Shown here in pieces: positions 1 through 10,113 of a DNA stretch of 64,000 bases. The stretch comes from Idiomarina piscisalsi (lineage in GTDB: Bacteria; Pseudomonadota; Gammaproteobacteria; Enterobacterales; Alteromonadaceae): positions 434,001 through 498,000 of the forward strand of contig NZ_CP022133.1 of NCBI RefSeq assembly GCF_002211765.1, given 5' to 3'. The translations under genes and the position numbers were made by a program. Each line of letters opens with the position of its first letter. Positions within the stretch are counted from its first letter, which is position 1. The notes beneath the pieces are model-generated. The model saw only the letters and a list, made by a program, of their open reading frames with translations, was not told the origin of the DNA and searched no databases.

Positions 1-1684
1 CAGTCTGTAAGTTCTCAATCATGTCCTGAATTTCTTCAGTAGACTCTTGAGTACGACTTGCCAGGGTTCTGACTTCGTCTGCAACCACCGCGAAGCCTCG
101 GCCTTGCTCACCGGCTCGTGCGGCCTCAATAGCTGCGTTTAGAGCCAGTAAGTTGGTTTGGTCAGCAATACCGCGGATAACATCCAGAATGCCGCCGATG
201 TTACTGCTGTTTTCAGACAGTTGATCGATAACCTGAGAGGCGCCCTGAATTTCGTGAGCCAACTGCTCAATGGTAGAGCGGTTCTTATCTGAAATTTGAC
301 GAACACGCTTGGCCTCGTCATCAGAATGCTGAATTTCACGAAGAGCTTGATCCGCGCCGTCTGCCATTTCACTGGCGGTATTGTTCATTTCTTGAGTTGC
401 CGTCGCAACTTGCTCAATTTGACGGCGTTGCTCATCGATGGCGTTCGTGGTTTCGTCTGACACATTTGAAGACTGCTCAGCTGCCGTTGCCAATTGCGTG
501 GCGCGGTTTGCAATGCCTTCAATCAGCTTACGCAAGTTAACCGTCAGTTTGTTCGTATTGGTGGCAAGCTCACCGAACTCATCCTGCGCATCATAGTCAA
601 CACGCTCAGTTAAGTTACCTTCAGCCATAATATTCAGCATATGGTTAACGCGGGACAGCGGACGACTGATGCTGCGCACAGTCAGCCAGGAAATAAGTAC
701 GGCCAGCGCAATGGAGATAACCGTGATAATGCTGTTGATCCAACTGCTGGTAGAAATTGAATCCGCGGCTGAGTTACGACTGTCTTCGGCGATATTACGG
801 ACGCTAGTCTGCAACTCGTCGGTTTGCGTCATTAACGTATCTGACTGCTGCTGCGCTTGTTCGAGGGCCCGACCCGCATCGACTCGGCGTTGCTGACGTA
901 TAATAACATTGTTTGGATAAGAGCCTGGACCTTGCAGTTTATCGATAGCGTTACGAACAGTCGTTACCGCATCGTCGACCATTTGTTCTGCACTACCCGT
1001 TGACTCATTGTCTAATGCTTCGAGACGCGGGCGAATGCTGTCTATATTTATATCAATTTCGCTTTTAATAACATTAGCGGAGTCGAGGTCACCGGCTTTG
1101 TTTAAATCATACATTAAGGTAATTAAACTGGATAAAGATGACTCTATGTTGCTGGCTTCACGCGAAACCACTTCGTTATTCGACATGTCCATTGTGTCGA
1201 GCAGCATGATAGCGGCATCGTCGATGTTAAAAGCAATTTCGTCAAGCTGTTCAGAGGTGGTGCCGCGAAGCTCTAAGTATTCACGCTGATAGTTAAAGAG
1301 TTGGTCAATGAGGTCAACGTACTGAGTGACTGACGCTTCTGTACCGTTTATGAGCGCACTTTGACCTTCGCCTTTAATTAATTGCTGAAGATCATTCAGG
1401 GAGCTTACCAGTGACTCACGCGACGCATCAAATTCACCGCGATAGGAATCAATAGCTGATAAGGACTCTGCGTAATAGGCTTCAAGTTGCAGACTGGCAA
1501 GTTCGAGTGTATCGACCTTAATGGCAGCAACTTCGTTCAGCGCTGGCATGGCTTTGTCGTTAACGTTGTCGACGGATGAGCCTATACTGTTGATGTTAAA
1601 CAGTGAACTCAAACTGATGACGAGTAAGAGCAGGGTGATGATGGCAAAGCCACCAATTACTCGCATAGCAACCGTTATTTTCAT
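1..1684 (-). CDS. Methyl-accepting chemotaxis protein, 3' end cut by window edge
   Basis: This is a transmembrane chemoreceptor that would pass ligand signals to CheW/CheA at the cell pole. I translated it by hand from the ATG at 1684; it stays open to base 1, giving about 561 residues with no stop. It has an N-terminal membrane segment (about residues 7-29), a long helical periplasmic domain, a second membrane segment (about 315-338), a HAMP region and the cytoplasmic signalling domain. The conserved hairpin tip reads [20 protein letters not shown] near residue 505, followed by [15 protein letters not shown]. The C-terminus lies outside the window, so a CheR/CheB tether cannot be assessed. 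The ligand is unknown. A TATAAT-like -10 lies 25 bases upstream of the start on the minus strand (1709-1714), with no convincing -35. Confidence 0.95.
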   Translation of the reverse strand, partial: MKITVAMRVIGGFAIITLLLLVISLSSLFNINSIGSSVDNVNDKAMPALNEVAAIKVDTLELASLQLEAYYAESLSAIDSYRGEFDASRESLVSSLNDLQQLIKGEGQSALINGTEASVTQYVDLIDQLFNYQREYLELRGTTSEQLDEIAFNIDDAAIMLLDTMDMSNNEVVSREASNIESSLSSLITLMYDLNKAGDLDSANVIKSEIDINIDSIRPRLEALDNESTGSAEQMVDDAVTTVRNAIDKLQGPGSYPNNVIIRQQRRVDAGRALEQAQQQSDTLMTQTDELQTSVRNIAEDSRNSAADSISTSSWINSIITVISIALAVLISWLTVRSISRPLSRVNHMLNIMAEGNLTERVDYDAQDEFGELATNTNKLTVNLRKLIEGIANRATQLATAAEQSSNVSDETTNAIDEQRRQIEQVATATQEMNNTASEMADGADQALREIQHSDDEAKRVRQISDKNRSTIEQLAHEIQGASQVIDQLSENSSNIGGILDVIRGIADQTNLLALNAAIEAARAGEQGRGFAVVADEVRTLASRTQESTEEIQDMIENLQT

Positions 1685-1722
1685 GAAATTTACCTCAGCA
1701 CAGCAATGATTATATTTGTCTT

Positions 1723-2535
1723 CTAAGCCTTAAACGCATTTTGATAATAAAAGTTATCACTATTAAGGTCATACAGCGTCATATATTGTCCCCAAACACA
1801 TCCGGTATCTAACGCAACAATGTCCTGGCGATGGGTTTTGCCCATTAATGCAGCCCAATGTCCGAATAATAGCCGATAGTTGTTGCTTGACCAAAAGTTA
1901 AACCACGGCTGCAAGTCATCCTGCGACGAATGTTGATTCGGATCATCCTTGCGAGTTAAATCAAGTTCACCATTTGGGTGACAATAACGCATACGCGTAA
2001 ATGCGTTCACTATAAAACGGTATCGGTCGAATCCGCTAAGACTTGAGTCCCATTTTGAAGGCTTATTACTAAACATGCTTTTAATAAAGTGTTCAAAGTC
2101 AGTGCTTTTCAACGCATCGGAGACCTCGTCAGCGTGAACTTGAGCTTCATCGACAGACCACCAGGGGTAAATACCCGCGTGTGAAACCACATTGGATTCA
2201 CTTAATTGATGCATCAACGGTTGGTTTCGCAGCCAGTCTACCCAGTCTAACTGCTCGGATGCGGTTAAAATGCCGTTGAGCTTGTCGTTGCGTTTCGCTT
2301 CTCTATGGCCCAGCAGAACAGCGACCAAGTTAAGATCGTGATTGCCCAGCACTGAGTGAACCGAGTGCTCATTCGTATAGAAAAAGCGCAGAGCATCAAC
2401 CGAGTCAGGGCCTCTTGCAACGATATCACCAACACACCAAAGCTGGTCCGTGTTATGACTGAAACCGACGGTTTCCAGTAACGCCATGAGCTCGCGATAA
2501 CAACCTTGAATGTCACCGACTACGTAAGTGGCCAT
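1723..2535 (-). CDS. apaH: Symmetrical bis(5'-nucleosyl)-tetraphosphatase ApaH
   Basis: ApaH hydrolyses Ap4A symmetrically to two ADP and can remove Np4 caps from RNA. It is a 270-residue cytosolic calcineurin-like phosphoesterase. The metal-site motifs are visible in order: GDIQG near residue 7, [10 protein letters not shown] near residue 36 and GNHD near residue 65, as in the family. Its length matches E. coli ApaH (about 280). The ATG at 2535 lies 2 bases after the apaG stop, and it is the last gene of the lptD-surA-pdxA-rsmA-apaG-apaH run, the E. coli order. It is presumably transcribed from the upstream promoters of that operon. Confidence 0.97.
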   Translation of the reverse strand: MATYVVGDIQGCYRELMALLETVGFSHNTDQLWCVGDIVARGPDSVDALRFFYTNEHSVHSVLGNHDLNLVAVLLGHREAKRNDKLNGILTASEQLDWVDWLRNQPLMHQLSESNVVSHAGIYPWWSVDEAQVHADEVSDALKSTDFEHFIKSMFSNKPSKWDSSLSGFDRYRFIVNAFTRMRYCHPNGELDLTRKDDPNQHSSQDDLQPWFNFWSSNNYRLLFGHWAALMGKTHRQDIVALDTGCVWGQYMTLYDLNSDNFYYQNAFKA

Positions 2536-2537
2536 AA

Positions 2538-2909
2538 TTAGTGAATAATATTGGGAATAGCGAGACGAAAAGACGGGATATCCGCCTTAAACTGGTCGCC
2601 GTTTTCATCGAGCATTAAATAATGACCTTCCATAGTACCAATGGGCGTCGCTAAAACGGTACCACTGGTGTAGCTGAAAGACTCACCAGCCTTTAAAATC
2701 GGTTGTTGTCCGACAACACCGTCACCAGCGACTCGGGTAATCTTATTCTCAGCATCGGTAATGCGCCACTCCCTTGCCAACAATTGCACTTGTTGAGCTG
2801 TCGAGTTCGTAATGGTGATGGTATAGGAAAACACATATTGCTCAGACTCGGGCGAAGACTGTGCCGATAAGTAGTGCGTATTGACTTCAATCTCGATAAT
2901 GCCTGCCAT
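2538..2909 (-). CDS. apaG: ApaG, Co2+/Mg2+ efflux-associated DUF525 protein
   Basis: This 123-residue protein is of the ApaG (DUF525) family, a fibronectin-III-like beta-sandwich of unclear biochemical role, linked in enterobacteria to cobalt/magnesium resistance. Family features visible are the YVFSYTITITNS strand near residue 25, REWRITDA near residue 47, and the glycine-rich VAGDGVVGQQP followed by FSYTSGTVL and GTMEGHYLM. The start lies 3 bases past the rsmA stop, which is consistent with the classical rsmA-apaG-apaH operon. The family assignment is firm but the function is not. Confidence 0.96.
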   Translation of the reverse strand: MAGIIEIEVNTHYLSAQSSPESEQYVFSYTITITNSTAQQVQLLAREWRITDAENKITRVAGDGVVGQQPILKAGESFSYTSGTVLATPIGTMEGHYLMLDENGDQFKADIPSFRLAIPNIIH

Positions 2910-2912
2910 AAA

Positions 2913-3731
2913 TTACTCAGCCTGCTCGGTTAACCAATCTGAAAGTTTGCAATAGTCCTGGACTGACAGCGCTTCTGGTCTCGCTGATGGGTCAATGCCC
3001 AGCGACTCTAACTGCTCAGCGGGTATCAGCCCTTTGAGATTATTTCTTATTGTTTTACGACGTTGGTTAAACGCTGTCAAACACAAACTGTGCAATTGTT
3101 TGCGGTCTTTAACCGGGTAGGGACTGGTCTTATAAGGCGTTAAGCGAACCACCGCTGACTCTACTTTTGGCGGTGGGGTGAACGCCGAGGGGGGCACATA
3201 GACAACTGGAGTTACCTCACATGCTTGCTGCACACCGACGCTAATGCGACCGTAGTTTTTTGAGCCTGGCTCTGCCGCTAATCGGTCAACCACTTCTTTT
3301 TGCAGCATAAAATGCATATCTTCAATGCTGTCGGCAAATGACAGTAAATGAAAGATAAGTGGTGTCGATATATTGTAGGGCAAGTTCCCAAACACACGAG
3401 CGGGTTTTTCATCGGTAAATTGACGAAAGTCCGTTTTAAGCGCATCTGCTTCTATAACGTCCAGTTTTTGGTTCAAAAAGGGGTGCGTACGCAAGCGCTC
3501 AACCAAGTCTCGGTCAATTTCGACAACTTTCAAATGACCACTACGGTCGGCCACTGGCTCGGTCAAAGCGGCCAGGCCTGGCCCAATTTCAATCAAGTTT
3601 TCACCGGGCTCCGGATTAATGGCATCAACAATTTCTTCAATAATGCCTTCGTCATTTAAGAAGTTTTGACCGAAGCGTTTACGGGCACGGTGTCCCAAGT
3701 GAGTTTGGGAGTGGTTTTGGTGTTTACTCAT
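2913..3731 (-). CDS. rsmA: 16S rRNA (A1518/A1519) dimethyltransferase RsmA (KsgA)
   Basis: RsmA dimethylates two adjacent adenosines in the 3' hairpin of 16S rRNA during 30S maturation, using SAM. I chose the ATG at 3731 (MSKHQNHS..., 272 residues, matching the 273 of E. coli KsgA) over an in-frame start 8 codons upstream at 3755. The family block RKRFGQNFL follows, then the SAM-binding [14 protein letters not shown] near residue 50 and the catalytic NLPYNIS (family NLPYN) near residue 115. The C-terminal [12 protein letters not shown] block is also present. With this start the gene overlaps pdxA by 8 bases, which suggests translational coupling. Confidence 0.96.
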   Translation of the reverse strand: MSKHQNHSQTHLGHRARKRFGQNFLNDEGIIEEIVDAINPEPGENLIEIGPGLAALTEPVADRSGHLKVVEIDRDLVERLRTHPFLNQKLDVIEADALKTDFRQFTDEKPARVFGNLPYNISTPLIFHLLSFADSIEDMHFMLQKEVVDRLAAEPGSKNYGRISVGVQQACEVTPVVYVPPSAFTPPPKVESAVVRLTPYKTSPYPVKDRKQLHSLCLTAFNQRRKTIRNNLKGLIPAEQLESLGIDPSARPEALSVQDYCKLSDWLTEQAE

Positions 3732-4716
3732 AATAACTTGCGTTTGCCATATCAATAGCGGTTTGTATTGCCAAGCGGCAGCTACCGTCGTTTATATTGC
3801 CAGTACCCGCTAAATCGAGCGCGGTACCATGGTCAACTGAGGTTCGAATGTAGGGCAGGCCGAGCGTAATATTGACCGCTTGTCCAAAGCCTTTGTACTT
3901 TAAAACCGGCAGACCCTGATCATGATACATGGCAACAACAGCACTGGCATCATCTAAATATTTTGGCTGAAAGATGGTATCAGCCGGGTACGGACCGTGT
4001 AAGTTCATGCCACCGGCATTGAGCGTTTCGATAACCGGAGCAATGGTTTCTATTTCCTCATGGCCTAAATGACCGGACTCACCGGCATGCGGGTTTAAGC
4101 CGCAAACTAAAATTTTGGGCTGAGTTTCGCCGAATTTTTGGGTTAAGTCGTTGTGTAGTATCGTCAGGATGTTTGTTAGTCGTTCTTTAGTAATTGCTTT
4201 AGAAACGTACGCCAAAGGTATGTGCGTGGTGACTAAAGCGACGCGTAGGCCCTCTGTTGCCAGCATCATAACAACGTCGTTACAGTCTGCTTCGTGAGCT
4301 AAAAACTCAGTGTGTCCGGAAAAAGCGACGCCGGCCTGATTAATCACCCCTTTGTGAACAGGGCCGGTCACGATGGCATCAAATTCACCCGATAAATTGC
4401 CATCGGAAGCACGTTTCAAACAATCGACCACATAATGACCATTGGCAACGGTCAGCTCACCAGCCGTCACAGGCTCACACACAGGTAAATGCTCAACCCA
4501 TAAATGACCGGCCTCGTGCTTAGGCACTTTTTGGCCTTTTTGGTACTTATGGAATGTCACTGGCAAGTTCAGAAGTTCTGCTCGCTCGCGCAGCATATTT
4601 TTATCAGCGCAAACGACAACAGCAGCCTCCAGGGGCTGCTGCGCCACTTTCAATATTAAATCCGGGCCAATCCCGGCGGGCTCGCCCGGAGTAAATATCA
4701 GCGTTGGATAACTCAC
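3724..4716 (-). CDS. pdxA: 4-hydroxythreonine-4-phosphate dehydrogenase PdxA
   Basis: PdxA is an NAD-dependent, metal-requiring cytosolic enzyme of the DXP-independent branch of pyridoxal phosphate synthesis. It oxidises 4-phosphohydroxy-L-threonine, whose product is used by PdxJ. The protein is 330 residues, the usual length. Visible motifs are [12 protein letters not shown] at the N-terminus, GHTEFLA and TTHIPLAYV around the first metal histidine, [14 protein letters not shown], and [13 protein letters not shown] with the further histidine ligand, then [14 protein letters not shown]. The start overlaps the surA stop by 4 bases, so the two are probably translationally coupled. Confidence 0.97.
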   Translation of the reverse strand: MSYPTLIFTPGEPAGIGPDLILKVAQQPLEAAVVVCADKNMLRERAELLNLPVTFHKYQKGQKVPKHEAGHLWVEHLPVCEPVTAGELTVANGHYVVDCLKRASDGNLSGEFDAIVTGPVHKGVINQAGVAFSGHTEFLAHEADCNDVVMMLATEGLRVALVTTHIPLAYVSKAITKERLTNILTILHNDLTQKFGETQPKILVCGLNPHAGESGHLGHEEIETIAPVIETLNAGGMNLHGPYPADTIFQPKYLDDASAVVAMYHDQGLPVLKYKGFGQAVNITLGLPYIRTSVDHGTALDLAGTGNINDGSCRLAIQTAIDMANASYYE

Positions 4717-6011
4717 TCAGCAACCCGTCTTATGTAGGCTTGATCGCGCATTTCCTGTTGCCAGTTGTCCAATTCTTCACGGAACTTACGGCTAAACAAC
4801 ATCTGATAAGCACGTTCTTGTTTGCTTTCGTTGGTTGCATCGGTCGTGCGTCTGTCTGTCACTTCCACTATATGCCAGCCAAACTGAGTCTTGAATGGCT
4901 CACTAATGGTATTCGCTGGAATGGTTTCGACTTTTTCTTTGAATTCAGGTGCGTACTTATCCGGTCGTGCCCAGCCTAAGTCACCGCCACGCGAAGCAGA
5001 ACCTGGATCAGAAGAGTGCTCTTTCGCTAACTCTTCAAACGTTTTGTTTCCGGCAGCTATTTGTTCGCGGAACGAATTCAGCATTTCCTTGGCTTTATTG
5101 TCGGACAAAATAACAGACGGCTGAATCAGAATATGGCGTGCTTTGACTTCTTCAACTTCAACGGTTTGCTCGCCGCGTTTGTCCTGAACTTTCAGAATGT
5201 GGAAACCAACACCACTGCGAATAGGACCAACGACATCTCCGGCTGATTTTCCTTCAACGGCTTCAGCGAACAACGTTGGCATACTATTAATTGTCATCCA
5301 GCCCATGTCACCGCCGTCTAATGCCGCCGAGCCTGACGACGAACGTATTGCCAAGTCAGAAAAATCGCTTCCTTCGTCCAGCAGTCTTAACACGGTTTCA
5401 GCGCGATCTTTCGCTTTTTCCAGCTCGCTTTGCGATGAATTAGAGTCTGCGGAAATAAGAATATGTCCCAAGCGGTATTCAGTTTGAGTGCTTTGGTTAC
5501 TGTCTATTAGTTTAACCAGGTTATTGATTTCTTGAGGCGTAATAGAAACACGTTGCTGAACGGCCGCTCGCTGAACCTGCTGAATGGTAATTTCGTTGCG
5601 AACATTTTCGCGGTAGCTCGCCCAGCTAACGCCGTTGTCAGCCATTTTCTGGCGCAGCTCATCGACGGTCAGGTTTTGCTCTTGAGCAATGCCGTTAATG
5701 GTTTGCTCGAGTTGTGCGTCACTTACTTCGATACCCATGCGGTCAGCCATTTGTAGCTGAATTTCCTGCAATATCAGTCGCTCAATCGCTTGGGTTTCCA
5801 ATACTTCGTCGGAGGGGGCGTTAGCAGAGTTGAAGTTGTTACCTGCTTTTACCTGTTGCACCAGTTGGTCAATTTGGCTTTGTAATACAACACCGTCGTC
5901 AACGACGACAACAACCCGGTCCAGAAGCTGCTGTGCCTGAGTTGTGTTACTGACCAGCAATGGCGTTGCCAAAAGCATTGCCGTTGCAAAAAAAGCTACC
6001 AATTTTTTCAT
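4713..6011 (-). CDS. surA: Periplasmic chaperone and peptidyl-prolyl isomerase SurA
   Basis: SurA escorts unfolded outer-membrane proteins across the periplasm to the BAM complex. I chose the ATG at 6011 ([12 protein letters not shown]..., 432 residues) over a GTG at 6023 that would touch the lptD stop; E. coli SurA has 428 residues. A signal peptide with an Ala-Gln-Ala end spans about residues 1-27. The N-terminal chaperone domain follows, then two parvulin domains: the first around [18 protein letters not shown] with [20 protein letters not shown], the second around [13 protein letters not shown] with [16 protein letters not shown]. Its position between lptD, a client, and pdxA is the conserved order. 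Confidence 0.97.
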   Translation of the reverse strand: MKKLVAFFATAMLLATPLLVSNTTQAQQLLDRVVVVVDDGVVLQSQIDQLVQQVKAGNNFNSANAPSDEVLETQAIERLILQEIQLQMADRMGIEVSDAQLEQTINGIAQEQNLTVDELRQKMADNGVSWASYRENVRNEITIQQVQRAAVQQRVSITPQEINNLVKLIDSNQSTQTEYRLGHILISADSNSSQSELEKAKDRAETVLRLLDEGSDFSDLAIRSSSGSAALDGGDMGWMTINSMPTLFAEAVEGKSAGDVVGPIRSGVGFHILKVQDKRGEQTVEVEEVKARHILIQPSVILSDNKAKEMLNSFREQIAAGNKTFEELAKEHSSDPGSASRGGDLGWARPDKYAPEFKEKVETIPANTISEPFKTQFGWHIVEVTDRRTTDATNESKQERAYQMLFSRKFREELDNWQQEMRDQAYIRRVAE

Positions 6012-6022
6012 TCTACCTACCA

Positions 6023-8314
6023 CTAGTTACTGAGATAAAAAGGACGGCGATAACCGTACGTACTTTTCTCGAGCATATCTATCAGCCCCCGATTATCAGA
6101 GGCTAAACCGCTAATAATAAATTGTATGCTAATACCGTTGTCAAACTCGGTGTCAGCGTTAATCGTCGCATTGTTAAAGGCCGGTTCAAGATCACGATTT
6201 ATTCTTCGATAAGCACTGACGCGAACAGCCCAGCAGCAATTGCTGTATTGGACGCCTACCATAGCATCATTTACCCGATCGTGTGTTAAGTCGTAAAATA
6301 CATTTGCTGCGACTTGCCATTGTTTACTGGCAGCAAATACGGCCTGAGTACCAATTTGTTCAATGTCGTTATTTAAAATATTAGTCGCTTTACGGTGACT
6401 GACCTGCACTAAGTTGCTGCTGTTTTTTCGATACTCCAGTGCGGTCTGACTCTTACGTGTGCTATTAAGTTCCGTATCGTACTGGATAGAACTCTTTAGT
6501 GACCATTCGTCGGTCATTGTCCAGTTTATATCGGCAACCCATTCACTGTTGCTGGAAGTGAATGTCGGCTCGTTCGTTTCATCAATGAGAAGCTCTGTTC
6601 TACTGTCTTCGATGTTATATATTTGGCCGAGGCTGGCTCTTAACACTTCGCGCTCGCTATCCGTGAATAGACTGGTTGTGAGTCCGTATGTTACCTGATT
6701 CGCTTCCGCAATCCGGTCAAGCCCCGAAAAACGGCGGCTGCGAAATAGACCGTAATAGTCGTCTTGTAATAATGCCGTGTCGTAAATGCCGATGTTCTGT
6801 TGGTTTTCGTAAGGCACATACAAATACTGAATTTGCGGTGACAGCGTTTGACGGTATCCGTCGCTGGTTTCTCGCTCTAAATGCAGCTGAGCTTGTAAAC
6901 GTAATCTCGGTAATGCCCGTGTGACATCGTCATCTAGTCGGGCATCGTCGCTTTGCTGGCGGTAACGAGTAAATAGGTAAGACAGCTCTGCTTCAGTGTC
7001 AAAAGCGGGTTTTTCATAGCGATATTTAACGCTGGGCTCAACGTGGGCACGAGTCGCATAATTACTGGCCTTGTCTTGGTTCTGAAAGTAGGTCAGTTCA
7101 GTGTATAAGTTAGTACTAAAACCCGTGAATTTGTTTTGTTCATAACTCAGACTGATTTGCGGTAGTGTTCTATATGGACTGAGATAATCACCCAAAATCT
7201 CGTAGTCTTCGGTTCGGACCTGAGCTGTCCAGTTTTCGTTGATGTAATCAAGCTGAGCCACTCGGTATAGGTGGGTATCTGCGCGTCCAGCGAAGTCGCT
7301 GCCAAAATCATTTAAGTAGTTATCGTCACTGATTTGCGTACCATCCAGGTACAGGCTTAATTGCTCATTAAATTGCGTCTTGTGCTGAACATGCCAAAGG
7401 TAGCGGCTTTCTTCGGTTGCGATAGCACGGTCATTATTTAAGTATTCCAGATTTAATTGGCCTGCGCTCTCTTCAAATAAATAGCGATACTCTCCGGAAA
7501 ACATCGTGCCGCGTTCAGACATATAGATGGGCGCTATCGTGGCGTCCATATTCGGCGCTATATTCCAGTAATAAGGTACTTCAACCTCGAAGCCATTACT
7601 AGAAGACGAGTCGAAAGTTGGGTACAGGAACCCTGTTTTGCGCGCGTCGCTTATTGGAAAGTTGAAGTAGGGCAAATAAAGAATAGGAACGTCAAAGAGC
7701 TCAAAACGTGCGTGCCAGGCCTCACCAAAGTCACTGTTCTCGTCTATTTCAATCCGCTCTGCGCGTAGCTGCCATGCGGGAGTTTCGCCGGGGCAGGTGG
7801 TGAAGCTGGAGTCTTGCAGCAGTACGTTTTGCTGCGATAAATACAGCAGTTCCGCGTGCCCACGGGCGTTGACGTTGGTCAGCCTGTAGTCACTGGAGTA
7901 CAGCCGGGCCTCATTACTGTTTAAGTCTAAAAACAGCGATTCGCCACTGACATTTAAGTAGCCATCGCTGAAGTTAATACCATTGCTGGCCTCAATTTGA
8001 CCTTTTTGCTGATCGAGTGTTGCTGCCTGAGTAGATAGCCATTGCCCGTTGTGCTGGATAATGACGTTACCCTCAAAGTAAGCTTTGTCATTTGATAAAA
8101 TGCGTGCAGATTGAGACTCGACACCGATTGCGCCGGCTTGTATTGCTTGCAGCTGCAAAGACTTATCGGCAATGCTTTCAACAGGCGTAACCTGACATAC
8201 CAACGGTTGAGATACTGAATTTTGTGGCGTTGCTGATGCCAAACCTGAAAGAGATAGTAGCAGGACAGGGAGCAGCGACGTTACTGTGGTAAGTCTAAGC
8301 AACAAATGAGTCAT
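6023..8314 (-). CDS. lptD: LPS-assembly outer-membrane protein LptD
   Basis: LptD forms the outer-membrane beta-barrel that, with LptE, inserts lipopolysaccharide into the outer leaflet. The 763-residue protein has a signal peptide (about 1-28, ending in LASA), then an OstA-like periplasmic jellyroll (about 40-190, including FEGNVIIQ and GHAELLYL), then an LptD barrel domain (YLPYFNFPISDARKTGFLYP) running to the C-terminus. Cysteines at about 40, 174 and the adjacent pair NCCW near 700 fit the inter-domain disulfides of the family. It is the first gene of the minus-strand operon and is divergent from amgK. I looked for a sigma-E promoter in 8315-8440 and found none that fits well. Confidence 0.97.
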   Translation of the reverse strand: MTHLLLRLTTVTSLLPVLLLSLSGLASATPQNSVSQPLVCQVTPVESIADKSLQLQAIQAGAIGVESQSARILSNDKAYFEGNVIIQHNGQWLSTQAATLDQQKGQIEASNGINFSDGYLNVSGESLFLDLNSNEARLYSSDYRLTNVNARGHAELLYLSQQNVLLQDSSFTTCPGETPAWQLRAERIEIDENSDFGEAWHARFELFDVPILYLPYFNFPISDARKTGFLYPTFDSSSSNGFEVEVPYYWNIAPNMDATIAPIYMSERGTMFSGEYRYLFEESAGQLNLEYLNNDRAIATEESRYLWHVQHKTQFNEQLSLYLDGTQISDDNYLNDFGSDFAGRADTHLYRVAQLDYINENWTAQVRTEDYEILGDYLSPYRTLPQISLSYEQNKFTGFSTNLYTELTYFQNQDKASNYATRAHVEPSVKYRYEKPAFDTEAELSYLFTRYRQQSDDARLDDDVTRALPRLRLQAQLHLERETSDGYRQTLSPQIQYLYVPYENQQNIGIYDTALLQDDYYGLFRSRRFSGLDRIAEANQVTYGLTTSLFTDSEREVLRASLGQIYNIEDSRTELLIDETNEPTFTSSNSEWVADINWTMTDEWSLKSSIQYDTELNSTRKSQTALEYRKNSSNLVQVSHRKATNILNNDIEQIGTQAVFAASKQWQVAANVFYDLTHDRVNDAMVGVQYSNCCWAVRVSAYRRINRDLEPAFNNATINADTEFDNGISIQFIISGLASDNRGLIDMLEKSTYGYRRPFYLSN

Positions 8315-8440
8315 CCGTTTTGGTCGTTGTTAGCATTATTGTATCTACGTAAAGGGCAATATAATAAAGCAATTTTGTTTGTTTCGCTATTTGATACACT
8401 GCAAGTTTTACGCGTAGAAAGTATATTTCTGGAGGGCATT
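8315..8440. promoter_or_regulatory. Divergent intergenic region lptD / amgK
   Basis: This 126-base AT-rich gap separates two divergent operons and must hold promoters for both. No hexamer pair close to the sigma-70 consensus with 16-18 base spacing stands out on either strand, so I mark the region rather than a site. GGAGG at 8431-8435 is the ribosome binding site of the TTG-started amgK. Confidence 0.5.
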
Positions 8441-9442
8441 TTGGAAGATAAACGTGAACTGGCTCTGCGAGCTTGGTGTGAGTTGCAGACTGGCGTAACA
8501 CAACCAACGTTGGAAGTGGTCTCTGGAGACGCTAGTTTCCGCCGGTATTTTCGCGCAACCAATGGACGGGAAAGCCTTATTGCCGTTGACTGCCCTCCTG
8601 ATAAAGAGCCGATGGAACCCTTTTTAGCGGTCGCAGAAGCTTATCGCGATGCCGGGGTGACAGTTCCGGAAGTGGTGGCCGCTGACACTGAGCATGGCTT
8701 CATGTTGCAGTCGGACTTTGGTCAAATTTTGTTGCTGAGTAAGCTGCATGAGCGCAATGCACGGCAGTTTTATGGCGATGCGCTAGCGGCGCTGCCTCAT
8801 ATTATGGACGTGACTAAAACTCGGTTAGGTGCTTTGCCGAAGTTCGACCAGGCGTTACTTGAGCGCGAATTGGGACTTTTCAAAGACTGGTTGCTGGGAA
8901 CTCATTTGAATGTTGAGTGGCAGCCCGATGATGAACGAATTTGGACTCGTTTTTGCGACATAATGATAAATAATACGCTGGCGCAGCCTCAAGTTGGCGT
9001 GCACCGCGACTATCACTCCAGAAATTTGATGCTGCTGAATGATGATCGCATTGGCATTATTGATTTCCAGGATGCGGTCGTGGGTCCTATTACCTATGAT
9101 GCGGTGTCGCTGCTACGTGATTGCTACATCGAATGGCCGGATGAATTGGTCGATGAATTAAGTAATACCTTGCGTCAGCGTTTGATAGACAGCAACCGAT
9201 TAGCGGCACAAACGGATGAAGCTCAGTGGCAACAGTGGTTTGATTTAATGGGTATGCAGCGGCACACCAAGGCGGCAGGAATATTTGCCCGCTTAGCTCA
9301 CCGTGACAAGAAGCCGGGATACCTGCAGGACGTCCCCAGAACTCTGGGGTATCTGGAACGAATTAGCCAGCGTTACACTGACCTGAATGAATACAACGTT
9401 TGGTTGAATGAACGAGTACTACCGGCGTGGGAGCAACAATGA
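8441..9442 (+). CDS. amgK: N-acetylmuramate/N-acetylglucosamine kinase AmgK (APH family)
   Basis: This is a phosphotransferase-family sugar kinase expected to phosphorylate the anomeric hydroxyl of recycled MurNAc, the first step of the AmgK-MurU peptidoglycan recycling route that bypasses de novo UDP-MurNAc synthesis. I chose the TTG at 8441 because GGAGG sits 5 bases upstream and the family homology begins there, giving 333 residues. Starting at the ATG at 8306 would add 45 residues overlapping the lptD start. Motifs: SGDASFRRYFRA (ATP-binding loop), VGVHRDYHSRNLML with the catalytic Asp (Brenner-type HxDxxxxN), and IGIIDFQDAVVGP with the metal Asp. The start is unusual but well supported. 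Coupling to murU supports the assignment. Confidence 0.88.
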   Translation: MEDKRELALRAWCELQTGVTQPTLEVVSGDASFRRYFRATNGRESLIAVDCPPDKEPMEPFLAVAEAYRDAGVTVPEVVAADTEHGFMLQSDFGQILLLSKLHERNARQFYGDALAALPHIMDVTKTRLGALPKFDQALLERELGLFKDWLLGTHLNVEWQPDDERIWTRFCDIMINNTLAQPQVGVHRDYHSRNLMLLNDDRIGIIDFQDAVVGPITYDAVSLLRDCYIEWPDELVDELSNTLRQRLIDSNRLAAQTDEAQWQQWFDLMGMQRHTKAAGIFARLAHRDKKPGYLQDVPRTLGYLERISQRYTDLNEYNVWLNERVLPAWEQQ

Positions 9443-10113
9443 AAGCGATGATTTTAGCGGCGGGTCGCGGGCAGCGCATGCGGCCACTCACCGATAATCA
9501 GCCGAAACCGTTGTTGTCCGTTGCGGGAAAGCCTTTGTTGGCCTATCACTTAGAAAAACTCGCCAGCGCTGGTGTTCGGGAAGTGGTGATTAATCATGCC
9601 TGGAAAGGAGAGCAAATAGAGCAATTCGTTGGTGACGGTTCCGAATGGGAGCTGCAGGTATCGTTTTCTCCAGAGCCGGAGGGCGGACTGGAGACCGCTG
9701 GCGGCATTATTCAAGCGCTACCGTTATTGGGAAATGAGCCGTTCTGGGTGATTAACGGGGATATTTGGACGGACTGGGATTATTCTGAACTGCCGAAAAG
9801 CCTACCGGATGACATGCTGGCGCATCTGGTCATGGTTGATAATCCGCCGCATAACGCTGATGGCGACTTTGCCGTTAAGGATGGCTACCTGACAGAAAAA
9901 ACGCAGGATTCGAAAACTTTTGCCGGCATTGGTCTGTACCGAAAAACCTTGTTAGAACCTTATCCTGAAGGGAAGCACCCATTAAAACCATTTTTTGAAA
10001 AAGCGATGGCTGAGCGAAAAATTCTGGCGTCTGTTATGGACGGCTTGTGGACTGACGTGGGCACTCCCGAACGGCTGGAGCAACTGAATCAACAAGTAGG
10101 AAAACAAAAATGA
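9439..10113 (+). CDS. murU: N-acetylmuramate-1-phosphate uridylyltransferase MurU
   Basis: This nucleotidyltransferase is expected to convert MurNAc-1-phosphate and UTP to UDP-MurNAc, the second step after AmgK. The ATG at 9439 overlaps the amgK stop in an ATGA arrangement, and GGGAG lies just upstream. An in-frame start 4 codons earlier is less likely. The product is 224 residues. Motifs: MILAAGRGQRMRPLTDNQPK (NTP-transferase loop with the conserved Arg and Lys), FWVINGDIWTDWD (metal-binding Asp) and a C-terminal WTDVGTPERL. The family could also act on other sugar-1-phosphates, but linkage to amgK and lptD is the typical MurU context. Confidence 0.9.
   Translation: MKAMILAAGRGQRMRPLTDNQPKPLLSVAGKPLLAYHLEKLASAGVREVVINHAWKGEQIEQFVGDGSEWELQVSFSPEPEGGLETAGGIIQALPLLGNEPFWVINGDIWTDWDYSELPKSLPDDMLAHLVMVDNPPHNADGDFAVKDGYLTEKTQDSKTFAGIGLYRKTLLEPYPEGKHPLKPFFEKAMAERKILASVMDGLWTDVGTPERLEQLNQQVGKQK

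Noticed and set aside
8315..8440. Sigma-E promoter for lptD
   Set aside because: AAAACTT on the minus strand resembles a -35, but no TCTGA-like -10 occurs at 16-17 bases.
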